Source: Peribolospora baueri (taxonomy: Eukaryota; Basidiomycota; Peribolosporomycetes; Peribolosporales; Peribolosporaceae). From it: a DNA stretch of 64,000 nt. The notes under the pieces were generated by a model. It was not told the origin of the DNA. It was given only the letters and a program-made list of their open reading frames with translations, and made no database searches. A program made the position numbers and the translations under genes. The stretch is from positions 310,001-374,000 of the forward strand of contig JAMDHS010000007.1 of NCBI GenBank assembly GCA_029717555.1, given 5' to 3'. Position 1 is the first letter of the stretch. Every line of letters begins with the position of its first letter. Shown piece by piece: positions 1 to 10,117 of this stretch.

Positions 1-409
1 GCGATGCAGATCACTGACCCGGCTTCGGCGGCCGACGCCGAGCGCGTTCACGCGGGATATGCGAAGGGGGATGCGGACCTCGTGGCCTCGCCGGATGACA
101 TGCTTGCCTGTTTCTTTGACCAGCGTGAGTATATATACAAGTTGCTGAGTTTCCCCAGTCCTTTCGCCCCAGTCATGTTCTTCCGTTGGAAGGTTGTAAC
201 TGACAAACAGCGTTCCGATTGTCTCTCGCTCAGACCTCTTCCGCACCAAGCCGGAACAGGGGGCCGCGACGTCGGCAGCGTTGTCCAACTCTAGACGAGC
301 GCGGGAGCGTGAGGAGAGAGCGAGGGCGGCGGAGAGACGCAGAGCGGCCGCTCAGGGCGACATGAATGCCGTTGCTTCGAGCTCTCGACCATTTGCCAAT
401 GACATTTGA
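1..409 (+). CDS. C-terminal part of an unrecognised protein (5' end outside window)
   Basis: Only the last two exons are present. The reading frame is open from the window edge to a GTGAGT donor at 125, and the acceptor at about 231 rejoins it in phase to give ...CFFDQ-HLFRTKPEQG..., ending at the TGA at 407-409. The tail after the junction is rich in Arg, Glu and Ala (RARERE, AAERRRAAA), probably a charged helix, followed by a short Ser-rich end. I do not recognise the family. The intron and phase agree with the splice style of all neighbouring genes, which is the main support that this is real coding sequence. The ATG at 4 is probably internal. Confidence 0.5.
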
Positions 410-1108
410 TGAGACCTCTCGGAGGCCTGTATGCTTTCGGTGGGGCATTTGCCATGCCCTCGCCCCTCCGCATCTTCCTTGTTACGTGTACTACATCATG
501 TACGAGTACTACTACTGTCAGTCGCCGGCAGGAACCGGACCGACCACACGGGTTTATTTATCCGTGATCGCCAATTTATTATGTGAGTGATCGAAGTGTC
601 GCAAATGACGTCTTCGCGATTGTGCGGACGCTTCGGCCGTACTTGTGCTTTAAGGACCGAGCACAAAGCTCGATTCATTTGGAAGAGGCTGTCGAGGCCT
701 TTGGAGGCTCAGAGGGTGGATAAGTTTCGGCCGGTCGGTGCCGGTGGCCCGAGAGGGCGGGGTCGCACGTCTTCGAACGACACTGCGACATTTCCGTGTT
801 GTCCAAGATCGATCTATTCCTGTCACCATTCTTCACCATCTTGGTTTCAAAACGACGTAGGGAATCGCTAAGATACGAATGGACAGCAATGAGATGAGTT
901 GACTAAGCCTCCACAAGGAGCGTCGATAGCTCGTTACTATAAATGAGCGACGAGCCCCTACCGACACTTTGCAGCATCTCTAATCATATCAACGGCGACC
1001 AGCGCGTTACGGTGCGTACCTTCAGGCACACGAAACTTAAGTGAACTGGCCCTCCTCAGCTTTCCCTCGATTTCGTTCTTGTCTCTTCCCTGTAAAAACA
1101 GCACCGAC
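410..1108. other. Intergenic promoter region of the MDR oxidoreductase
   Basis: About 700 bases without a recognisable gene. It holds the 3' flank of the left-hand gene and the promoter of the oxidoreductase. A TGACGTC core (CRE-like) lies near 604-610, and a TATA-like TATAAAT lies at 938-944, about 165 bases before the oxidoreductase ATG. No conserved coding frame was seen. Confidence 0.5.
938..944 (+). promoter_or_regulatory. TATA-like box upstream of the MDR oxidoreductase
   Basis: TATAAAT sits in otherwise GC-balanced sequence about 165 bases before the ATG at 1109, a plausible distance for a fungal TATA element. This is a motif match only. The transcription start is not known. Confidence 0.35.
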
Positions 1109-2854
1109 ATGTCTCACAAGCTCTACCGCCTCCCCGACAAGCCCGTCGGCTTTCAGGGTCTGCACATAGTGGAGGAGCCCCTTCCCAAGCTCAAAGTGAA
1201 CGAAGTGTTGATTAAGGTCAGTTTAAGGCGCTCTCGTCCGGCATGCTGTTCTTTCGAAAGCCTGGATTGCGTCTTTAATGAGATATGTCCCGGGTCTCCG
1301 GAAAAAAGGCATTTCGTTCATTCGCTCATAACTGTGGGACTGCGTTTGCTCCGCTTCCTCTTCATTGTCCATGTGCCTGTGACAGGTTCATGCAGTTTCC
1401 CTGAATGTGAGTGGGTATGCTCAATTGACGTTTACTCTCTGCCGGGTACAAGGGTTTGCTTTGGCCTTTTTTTGTTGTGTGAAAGCTGACTTTGCGAGCC
1501 AAACGTCTTCACCCGACAGTACCGTGACCTGATCATTGCCCGGGGTGAATATCCCCTCCCCATGCGACCTGGAGTCATCCCTTGTTCAGATGGAGCTGGT
1601 GAGATTGTAGATGTCGGCGCAGATGTCGAAACGTGGCAAAAGGGAGACCGTGTAGCGGGCATCTTCAACCAGGGCCACCTCTATGGTGCAGCTCCAGATG
1701 ATGTTGCCGTGCAGAAGGGTCTGGGTGGTGGCATCGATGGTATGCTGGCACAATACAGGGCGGTGAGCGTTGCAAATGATGTATAGAGAAATAAGCGGAG
1801 AGAGCCGCTTGGGAGAGTCAGGAACAACTCACATCCTTCCTTGCCAATCTTCTCCTCCCTCCAGCTCCCTGAGGATGGCATCGTGCGCATTCCGAGCCAC
1901 CTCACATATGAGCAGGCTGCTACGCTTCCCTGTGCCGCTGTCACGGCTTGGAACGCACTCTATGGTGGCCAGAACCCTCTCCTTCCGGGCCAAGCCATTT
2001 TGGTGAGCGTGGTCGCCGGCGTTAGACAAGTATCATCTCCTTGCATCCACAATAAAAGCGGTGCACTACCATAACCGCCTGGTGTCCATTCCTTTTCAGG
2101 TTGAAGGAACAGGCGGCGTCTCCGTGTTTGCCCTTCAGCTTGCCAGTCATGCCGGGGCGCGTGTGGCTATCACAAGCAGCTCGGATGATAAGCTCAAGAG
2201 GGTCAGCAACCTAGGCCCCAATGTAGTCGGCATTTGCTACAAGACTAAATTCCAGTGGGACGAGGAGGTAAAGAAGACGGTCGGCGCTGTCGATCACGTT
2301 GTCGAAGTTGGTGGCCCCGGTACATTGGAGAAGGCGAGTGGCGGCATGGCGGCTTGTCCGACCTGGCTTACAACAGCTTGTTCCAGGTACTGCATGGTGG
2401 ATGGTCATTGTACTATCAGCTAACCGCATCTGCTCATGTTTTCTTGATATGCTCTGACACCTGCCTCAGGCCTTCGCTTGCACCAAACGAGGAGGGCACA
2501 TCGCCAGCATTGGATTTGTTGCCAAGGGAGAGACCCCCAATGTCCCGGTGCTCTGCCTTCAGAAGTCCATCAGTGAGTACTTCAAAGACTGGAAGAGTTC
2601 AGATCACGAGCGAGCTGAAGACGCCCTAACCTTACTGACATCTGCTCTTCCTTTTCCCCTGTGCGCCTCGATCAGCCTTCCGTGGCATCCTCATCGGTTC
2701 TAGGCAGCAATTTATCGACATGAACCGTCACATCGAAACAAACAAGATCGTGCCCGTCGTGGATCGCGTCTTCCCTTTCGAGCAGGCCCAGCAGGCATAC
2801 ACCTACCAATGGGAACAGAAGCATGTGGGCAAGGTGGTCATCCGGGTCGACTGA
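1109..2854 (+). CDS. NAD(P)-dependent MDR oxidoreductase, quinone-oxidoreductase type
   Basis: Medium-chain dehydrogenase/reductase of about 345 residues in seven exons. The N-terminal GroES-like part holds KVHAVSLNYRDL, followed by IPCSDGAGEIVDVG and the GDRV turn. The Rossmann part shows the EGTGGVSVFALQLA nucleotide loop and DHVVEVGGPGTLEKA, and the C-terminal HVGKVVIRVD is typical. The catalytic zinc ligands of true alcohol dehydrogenases are not evident, so a zinc-independent quinone or enone reductase role is inferred. Exon 2 (1386-1406) is only 21 nt. The intron at 2334-2469 begins with GC, not GT, because only AAG|GCGAGT keeps the frame into AFACTKRGG. The last exon is 2676-2854. The substrate is unknown. 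The gene converges with delta-COP. Confidence 0.88.
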
Positions 2855-3398
2855 TTGATCGCCCCCATCCCTTTTTCATGTCCTCGGCGCTCTGTCTGTC
2901 TAAAAGGAGTGGCACGAAGTTGTGAAACATGTCCGTCTCGACTGATCATAAGACGGTCGAACGAATTTGACTTGTCCTCTTGTAACCTCGTGGATCTTCG
3001 AGGGCTCGGTGAGAGGCGAAGACTAGCGGTTCGTCGTGCGCAGAAGAAGAGAGAGAGGAGCGGCAACGGGGGATACCCAACATAACGTCTCCAACGTTAT
3101 GCCACGTGCTCGGTAACGGCGCAAGACGGAGCTGTGTGCTTGTCAAAAAAACCGGTCAAGACAGTTGACCGCGAAGTGGAAGGACCACCAGGGCCGTCTT
3201 CTGCCCATGCCAAAGTTCATCAGTGAGGATCAGTCCATACCGTCGTTTCCTCTGTGGAACGCTCATGAGATTCATTCCATAGCCCCAGAATGGGAGCAGG
3301 TATGGTTGAGAAGGTACACAAAGTCGCAAATACATGACCAACCCCATCCTACGAACATCCTCCCCGCCGTATCTCCACCGGTCCGAGACCAAGCCTGA
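2855..3398. other. Convergent 3' spacer between MDR oxidoreductase and delta-COP
   Basis: About 540 bases between two converging stop codons, with no gene recognised. It holds the 3' UTRs of both genes and a short perfect inverted repeat at 3081-3101. Confidence 0.5.
3081..3101. repeat. 8-bp perfect inverted repeat with 5-nt loop
   Basis: CATAACGT, then a CTCCA loop, then ACGTTATG. It lies between converging genes, about 225 bases after the oxidoreductase stop and about 300 bases from the delta-COP stop. It could form a 3' hairpin, but without a U-tract it does not look like a classical terminator. Confidence 0.4.
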
Positions 3399-5873
3399 TT
3401 ACGCTACCACGTAATCCTCCGTGGTGAGTATCGACTCGTGGGAGAAGACGATCGTCTCGCCCGTTTCGGCTTGCGTGACGGTGTCAACCTGCAAGAAGAG
3501 CAGCGTAAATGAGGAAGGCGAGGGAAAGAAGACAGTAAGAAGAAATGATCCGAAAAGACGCGCAATGTTCAGGACGTCTCCCTCGCCCAACAAATCAAGT
3601 CATTGCAGTGTAGATGCAACTCACCGCAACGTCGCAAACCGTGGTCCTCGAGACAAACTCAACCTGCACGGGGAAGAACTGCGAAGCGTCCTGCGCCGCA
3701 ATAGAGAACTCCAGGCTCCCCGTGCTCGAGCTAGCGTCAATCGTCTCCAGCGTCCAGTCCAAGGTGTGGCCGTCTGGGTTCACCGCGTGGCTTCCAGAGG
3801 CATCGCCTACGGTCGGGTACGCTCCGGCGCTATGAGAGCGGCGTGTGTATGTAACGGAAAGAACCGGATTTCCGTCTCGTCAGCCTCCACACTGCCTACC
3901 CACCAACAGAGGCGAGAGAACGATTGTGCCAATCCTTCGGAAACACGACAACTCACGGAAGGGGTATGGAGATGACAACATTTTGGAGCACAAGGTGGTC
4001 AGACTCGAGCTCGTACTCGATGTTCACGTCGAAAGTGCCATCGCCAGCAGGCGAGGGCCAGCAATTGACTGTCGGGGTTCAAGAGATGTGTATGGACCCG
4101 ATCAGCATTTGTGCATAAGGCATAAAGTGACCTCATAACTGCATAGAAAAACATTGCGAGGGCTGAAACTCACTTGAGAGCGGAACGGCAGTCTCATCCT
4201 TGCTAGTCATCCTCCACCTCAACACGCCAAGCGCCTGATTGACGGGAAACGCGCGGCTGGTATCTTTAAGGGCAATGACGCGGTCCGACGCCCAAGACTT
4301 CTTGTCCATGTTGGGGTGCGTTTTGAATTGCAAATCTCCCGTTCCAATCAAAGCATTGTCTCCCGGCTTGAGGGCAAGGCGGATCTTGGCCAAGGCTGGG
4401 TCGGTGATCTTCAGATCTAGGTCGCCTTTGACCTCGAGAGACTCTAGACCACCATCGCGGTTTGCTTCCACCGAGATTTTTTCGCGTACGGTGAGATGGA
4501 TACTGATTCCCGGCAATGTCCGAGACATCAAGAAATCATATTTCGCGCGGAGAAGTCAGAACCGTAGTTTAAACGCTACTTCTATCCGCAACCGCAGCAA
4601 TGAACTCACCTCTCTTGCGGAACGCTGGGCAAAAATGATTCCGGAGGGGGAGCAGCAGCGACTCGCGCTGGCGGTTCTGGGGTTGCAACGGTGGGAGGGG
4701 AAAAGGTGGACGCTGGAGACGTGGTATCGGCTACAGAGGCGGCACCGCCCATCTCTCCGCCGAGAGCATCCAAAAGGTCTGCCTGCTTGCCCTTCTTGCC
4801 AAGTTGCATGCCTTTGGACTTAAAAGGCCTAGCCGCAGGCTTGCTGGAAAGGAGAGGATGGCACGCGTCCAGGACGGATGAGCGATGGGAGCCGAGCGCA
4901 CCTCAGAAGTCAAAGTAAGTTGAAAGCCATTAGTGAGCGACTCACACTTCCGGTTCCCGCTCAACCGGCGTAGATGTCGGCGGAGGCTCGAACTGAGCGC
5001 GCGGGATGGGGGAGTAGCCGCCGGCCATGCCTGCCCCGAACTGTCCTCCCATCTGTCCCCGCTTAGCCGCCTCTCGCCTCTGCATCTCTAGCTGCTTCGC
5101 GCGCCGTTTAAGCTCTTCTTTGGCCTCTTGCTCTTTGTTCTGTGATACGTGAAGGCCGCAAAGAAGAAAAAAAATAAGATCACCAGGAACGACGCTGGAG
5201 ACGGCCATATACGACGCACCTTAGCGATGATCTCCTGTATCTTCTCCTCATGACTCTCCATCTCCAAGATACTCCTGACTTGTATCAAGTTGACATTCTC
5301 CCTGAACCCCAGACTGATGATCTCATCGAAAGCACTGAGCAGCTCGAAGCTGTTGCGAAGGATCTCGCGCTCATCTGCCGAGCGACAGACGTCCGTGACA
5401 ACGCGGGCGAAGAGGTGGAGGGTGTCGATATCTTGGAGGATGTTGCTCTGTCGGTTGGTGATGAGGATCATGAAGAGCTCTTCTAGCGGCTGATAGACGT
5501 AGCGCACCTCGTCTGTCTCGACGGTGGTGTGTTGGGAGCCGGTGTCGATGAGCTTTGGGAAGGAGGTCAGCAGGCCCTCGATGCGCGAGCGTGGCATCTC
5601 GAGGAACTGCCGCAATACGACGGCTATAAGACAAGAAAGCAAGAACACAGGAAGATGTCAACTTGAGACCGCTCTATTCCAGTACCCACTCATCCACGTC
5701 GAAGGCCGGCCGCTTGGGAACACCACTTACGCTTGCCGCCCCTTGTGCAGATCGAAGCCGCCAGCACCACCTACGTAAACATAGCAAAGCGGCACGCCAA
5801 CGAGTCAGTCATCTGGTCGCCACTCCTGGTGCATTCAGGTATCATATACGTTTGGCCAACCGAACCTCACCAT
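3399..5873 (-). CDS. RET2: Coatomer subunit delta (delta-COP, archain)
   Basis: Delta-COP is part of the COPI F-subcomplex that coats Golgi-to-ER vesicles. The start codon at 5873-5871 is followed directly by an intron; exon 2 (5770-5731) then gives VVLAASICTRGGK and joins VVLRQFLEMPRSRIEG. This reconstructs the family N-terminus, a longin-type domain with YVYQPLEELFMILITN. Next come an FRENVNLIQVRSILEMESHEEKI helix region, a Pro-rich linker (about 4980-5040) and the C-terminal mu-homology domain (VREKISVEANRDGG, IRLALKPG, NPDGHTLDWTLE). The protein ends TTEDYVVA at 3399. Length is about 520 residues, as expected. It shares a 318-base divergent promoter with RPN9. Family identity is secure; some internal exon edges are estimated. 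Confidence 0.93.
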
Positions 5874-5977
5874 TGTGTTCCTTGCTGACGATCAAGGTCA
5901 GGCTGTGTGGTCGCTCTCGCCAGTCTTCCTGGTCCGCTCCAAGCCCGAGCTCGGCGGCCGTGCATGCCACGAAGTCT

Positions 5978-6003
5978 AACCCTACTCACTACAGACCACG
6001 TGA
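5978..6003. promoter_or_regulatory. AACCCTA + CACGTGA motif pair in the delta-COP/RPN9 divergent promoter
   Basis: AACCCTA at 5978-5984 (telobox-like, the type bound by Tbf1 in other fungi) lies 12 bases from CACGTGA at 5997-6003 (the bHLH E-box type bound by Cbf1). Both are inside the 318-base region between two divergent ATGs. The same pair recurs before the aspartyl-tRNA synthetase gene. Factor assignment is inference from other fungi. Confidence 0.4.
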
Positions 6004-6191
6004 AGTTACCTAAATACCGCGCATCTCCGAAGACGGCCGCGCGGCCTCGTTCGATCACCTCCCCGTCCAGCGCTCACCGCTTCCTTCCAATGCACTTCCG
6101 TTCACTCTCTCGTCCTCGCATTCCTCTCTCCCCCTCCTATCCGCTCCGCGATCAAGTCGCCTGAGCACTGCGTCTCACTGCTTCCGGAACC

Positions 6192-8021
6192 ATGGACATC
6201 GACGTGGACGAGCGATATCTCGACACTGCCAAGGCCGCCGCGTCTCCAGAGCTCAAACACGCCTTTGACGAGTTCAAGCAGCTGTATGACCAAAAGTGAG
6301 GACCCCTTCTCGTATCGTCTCAATTTTATTCAAGACTGCGGAAAGAGAAAAAAAGATTCTCATGAAATAATAAAACTTGTTTTTGTGCCTGTCTTCATCT
6401 TTGTCGCGCCTTCTAAACCCAACAGGCTCTGGCACCAGCTCACCATCGGGCTCGAAAGGTTCTACGGTAATCCTGCCAGCGCGCCCTTCCAGATCGACCT
6501 CTTTCGCAACTTCATATGGAGCTTTGCGAATAAGATTAATCAGAACCGGCTTGTTGGACTTGGAGTACAGGCGGCCAGGCAATTTGAAGGTGAGTGGAGC
6601 GCGGCAATCCATCCCCGTGTGCAGGGTTGATTTTCTGTCTCTGAAGCCATATGCTGACCAGGAATCATGCCTTCTGACCTCGCCTTTACGCTGCCATTCA
6701 GATGGAGCCGAGGCTCTCCCCTTCCTTACAGCGCTGACAGAAAAGGTGAATGAGCCCAAGTCGCAGGATGCGTACGTGCACGCGGTCATGGAGGCGGCGC
6801 ACTTCAAGCTCCTTCTCGGCGACCTTGAGGGCACGAAATCAGCGATGGACCAATGCGAGAAGATCTTGGACGCCTTTGATAGCGTTGAGTCTGGAGTGCA
6901 TGCAGCATTCTATAGGGTTGGGGGAGATTATTACAAGGTGGGCATTGTCATTGTGGCGTACACTCGGAACGAGAGAGGGGAGTTTCAGCAGGCGTTTCCA
7001 CGCGCACTTCTTTGACGCGGCTTTCTGAATAATCCTGCACGGCCCATAGGCAAGAGCAGAGTACGCGAATTACTACAAGAGCTCGCTTCTTTACCTCGCC
7101 TGCGTCAACTTGGACAGCGACCTGACCCCATCAGATCGCGTGCAGCGTGCGCACGATTTGGGCATCTCAGCACTCCTTGGTGACACCATTTACAACTTTG
7201 GAGAACTGGTGAGTGGTCTTCTCTCTGTTCTCCATGAGACATGGCCATGTGGCGGTTCCGGCTTACACTCCTATCTTATTCGCTTTTTTCAACGCAGTTG
7301 ATGCACCCCGTTTTGGAGAGTTTGACTGGAACGGAACATGAATGGATTAAGAATCTGCTCTCTGCGTTCAACGCTGGAGACATCGGTCGATTCGAAAGCT
7401 TGGTACCGTACTTTCCCAAGGAGGTGAGCACAACAAACGTTCTCGGACGTGATTCATTTTCCGGTTCATATGTTCAGTTGATTGACTGAACGAATGGTCT
7501 CTTTCTTCCTTGTTCTCGTGTTGTCGTCACTGTCGATCTTCGTCATCATTCCTCTCCCTCTAGCCAATCCTTCAAGAGAACTACCCTTTCCTTCGGCAAA
7601 AGATTTGCCTCATGGCGCTCATCGAATCCGTCTTCCGTCGATCGGCTGACGATCGCACGTTAGCGTTCGCCACTATCGCCGCCGAGACAAGATTGCCGCT
7701 TGACGAGGTGGAGCATCTGGTTATGAAAGCCCTTAGGTGCGTCGCTTTCATCGATTTATTACCTGCACGTGCATGGACTGACGACTCCTTTTCGTGGTCC
7801 CATCTTTGCCTCGTAGCCTGGGCCTCATTCGTGGCACACTCGACCAAGTGGCCCAAACGGCCAACATCACTTGGGTGCAACCGCGGGTCCTCGACTCTCG
7901 CCAGCTGGAGGATGTGGCGACTCGTCTGGACACGTGGTGCGGGAGGGTGGCCAAGGTGGGCGACTTTGTCAAGAGTCAGACGCTCACTGCGAGCGACCTT
8001 TTTAGCGTCGTTGAGGCGTAG
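6192..8021 (+). CDS. RPN9: 26S proteasome lid subunit Rpn9 (PSMD13)
   Basis: Non-catalytic lid subunit of the 26S proteasome regulatory particle. The spliced product (about 385 residues, seven or eight exons) begins MDIDVDERYLDTAK and continues through LWHQLTIGLERFYG, FKLLLGDLEGTKSAMDQCEK and ANYYKSSLLYLACV (TPR-like helices). The PCI domain holds FPFLRQKICLMALIESVF, LPLDEVEHLVMKAL and LIRGTLDQV, with ITWVQPRVLDSRQL as the winged-helix end. These match Rpn9 order and spacing. The ATG at 6192 is in good context (ACC ATG G) and is the first in frame. The exon 1 donor is after 6295. Nothing looks broken. The gene shares a promoter with delta-COP. Confidence 0.93.
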
Positions 8022-8093
8022 TCCGGTTGTACATTACCCGTGTAGAGTCTCTCGCACGCGCGATAAAAGCGATAGTTGTGATCGTGATTATCT

Positions 8094-8242
8094 TCACGTG
8101 ACTTGGTTACGTCGCCGCGAATGATCCGCGCGACCGAGAACATCCGGTTCGCCTCGCCGACGTCTTGTTGGCACGGTCACTCCGTCCACCTCGCCCCTAT
8201 GCCCTTGTCGCCGTCGTCTTATTCTCCGGAAGTGCCACGTGA
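8094..8242 (+). promoter_or_regulatory. Two TCACGTG/CACGTGA E-boxes upstream of LCL3
   Basis: TCACGTGA at 8094-8101 and CACGTGA at 8236-8242 lie in the short space after the RPN9 stop. Both fit the RTCACRTG pattern known for Cbf1/USF-type factors. Their presence favours a downstream LCL3 start (8331 or 8244), since the longest start (8121) would put one motif inside the coding region. Confidence 0.4.
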
Positions 8243-8330
8243 TATGCCCAATGGCGCTTTTCACGATGAACGGGACCACAGGCACTCATCACCCTCACCG
8301 CCGCACCTCTCGCTCGAGGCGGTAACAGCC

Positions 8331-9750
8331 ATGTCCCCAATGGAACACTCATCCAAATTACCCGAGACTGTCCGCTCGGCGCTTTCCAACCCGTTTGTGG
8401 CAGCGGGAGCTTCGGGAGGCTTAGTATTAGCAGGAGTGGGAGTGTGGTGGCGCTTCTTCAAGCGGATACCCAATGCGCAGAGCATCACGCCTTCTGTGCT
8501 ACGGTGGAGGCGAGTTTTGAAGGGGAAGGTCACGAAGTAAGTCATGTGAGCTCGGCAGGCACCATGATCAACATCAACCCATCTCCTCACCATGCCCTGA
8601 ATCCCTCGCTTTCCCTGCTGCTTCATTGTCTCCGCGGGACAGCGTCGGCGATGCAGACAATTTCCGATTTTACCACACTCCAGGTCCATTGGGTTTTATA
8701 AGGCGGGTGCCGACTGATCGCAGAGGTTGGTGTTATAGCGCTGTCTTCTTCTTTATTTTCCCTCTCCTTACTTTTTCCTTGCTTCAATTTCCTGGTTGTT
8801 GCTATACCTGATTTTTTCAGCTTTAATTGTCTGACCGACGGTGATTGACGGTCGGCTTCTACTTGCTCGCCCCATGCCTGCTTTTCACTCTCTCTCCTCG
8901 TGCAGCGCTCAAGGACAACACAATTTCCATTCGTCTCGCAGGCATTGACGCCCCCGAAGGTGCGCACTTTGGTAAGCCCGCGCAGCCTTATTCCGAGGAG
9001 GCTTTGAAGTGTTTGAAGGAATTGGTGGACGGGAGGAAGGTGCGGCTCAAACCTTTCAAAGTGAGTGACGCTTCAAAGAGTTTGGACGAGTGCACAACCT
9101 GTTTATCCTTCTGCGTCCGGTTATTGTTTCAGGCGAGCGGTATGGTTCTGATAAATGATTCTGCTTTTGTTGATTACCCTTCGGTTCTCTAGGTGGATCA
9201 GTACCAGCGTCTTGTGAGTACACAATGTCAGGCTGCCTTTTTAAACTACCCAGCGTGATTGACACAGGGTCTTCCCCGTATTGATCCACTTCAATCGCTT
9301 TTGCGTCATCCTGGCCTGCATGTCTCCGGCCTGGGATCTCCAGGTTGCGATGGCCTACGTATGGCGCTTCCCCTACATTTTCGGTCCAACCAACATCTCT
9401 CTGTCCATGCTCAGGGCAGGTTTGGCAGCTGTCTATCGCGCTCAAGGGCACGAATATGGGGGGATCTTTAACAGTCTCGAAAGGGCTGAGGCCAAGGCGA
9501 AGTAAGTACTAGGCGGGTAGGTTCGTCATTATCTTTGAGCAGAGAAGGCCTTCCTCCCACCTCGTCCCGCGCCGTCGGCAAGGTAGCCTCGCTCGACCTG
9601 AAAGCGCTTACTCCATGCGTGTTCCGTCGTTGTCTATGTTTTTTTCACATGGCTCTCCGCAGAAACGCAGGAAAGGGCATGTGGTCTCTTGGAAAGAAAC
9701 TAGAGCTACCGGCAGACTACAAGCGGAGACACAAGATTGAAGACGGTTGA
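8331..9750 (+). CDS. LCL3: Mitochondrial-membrane SNase-like endonuclease LCL3
   Basis: Staphylococcal-nuclease-like protein of the fungal LCL3 family. A short N-terminus is followed by a membrane segment ([14 protein letters not shown]). The nuclease fold starts with [18 protein letters not shown], then [16 protein letters not shown] with the catalytic-type Arg and Glu, then [15 protein letters not shown] and [16 protein letters not shown]. It ends [17 protein letters not shown]. The tiny VDQYQRL exon (about 9193-9213) joins directly to VAMAYVW after the acceptor near 9351; this restores the family sequence and skips a misleading open stretch. Length from 8331 is about 265 residues, like yeast Lcl3. 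In-frame ATGs at 8244 and 8121 are alternatives; 8331 has the better context (GCC ATG T). Confidence 0.85.
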
Positions 9751-10117
9751 AGTGAAGGAGGCTGAAAAGCAAGGTTGTTTTCGAAGCTGCCTCAGACGGG
9801 CAGATCTATTTGTCTACGGGGACGGCGGAACGAGCGTATGCTCGACTGGACGTGGGGGTTGCACTTGTTTCCCTTTAGCATCTTCCAATCGCGGGAATGA
9901 AATTGAGCATGGACATCTCGAATACGCTGCTGGCGCACAAGGCCAAATCCTACTCGGGTTAGGTATACACGAAATGCATCCGCAAGCAAGCGGTCCACTG
10001 GACAAACAAGTCGAACGACCATCCATACCTAACAAGAGCGCCCGCGCCAACTGTCCGTATCTTGTCCACCACGAGAAGATAATTGATTCGGTCCCGTGGG
10101 CACCGATCGAACTGCGA
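9751..10117. other. Convergent 3' spacer between LCL3 and the desaturase
   Basis: About 370 bases between converging genes. No conserved frame or strong repeat was noticed; it presumably holds both 3' UTRs. Confidence 0.5.

Noticed and set aside
2370-2400. GT donor near 2387 for the oxidoreductase intron
   Set aside because: Using it shifts the next exon out of the AFACTKRGG frame; the GC donor at 2334 keeps it.
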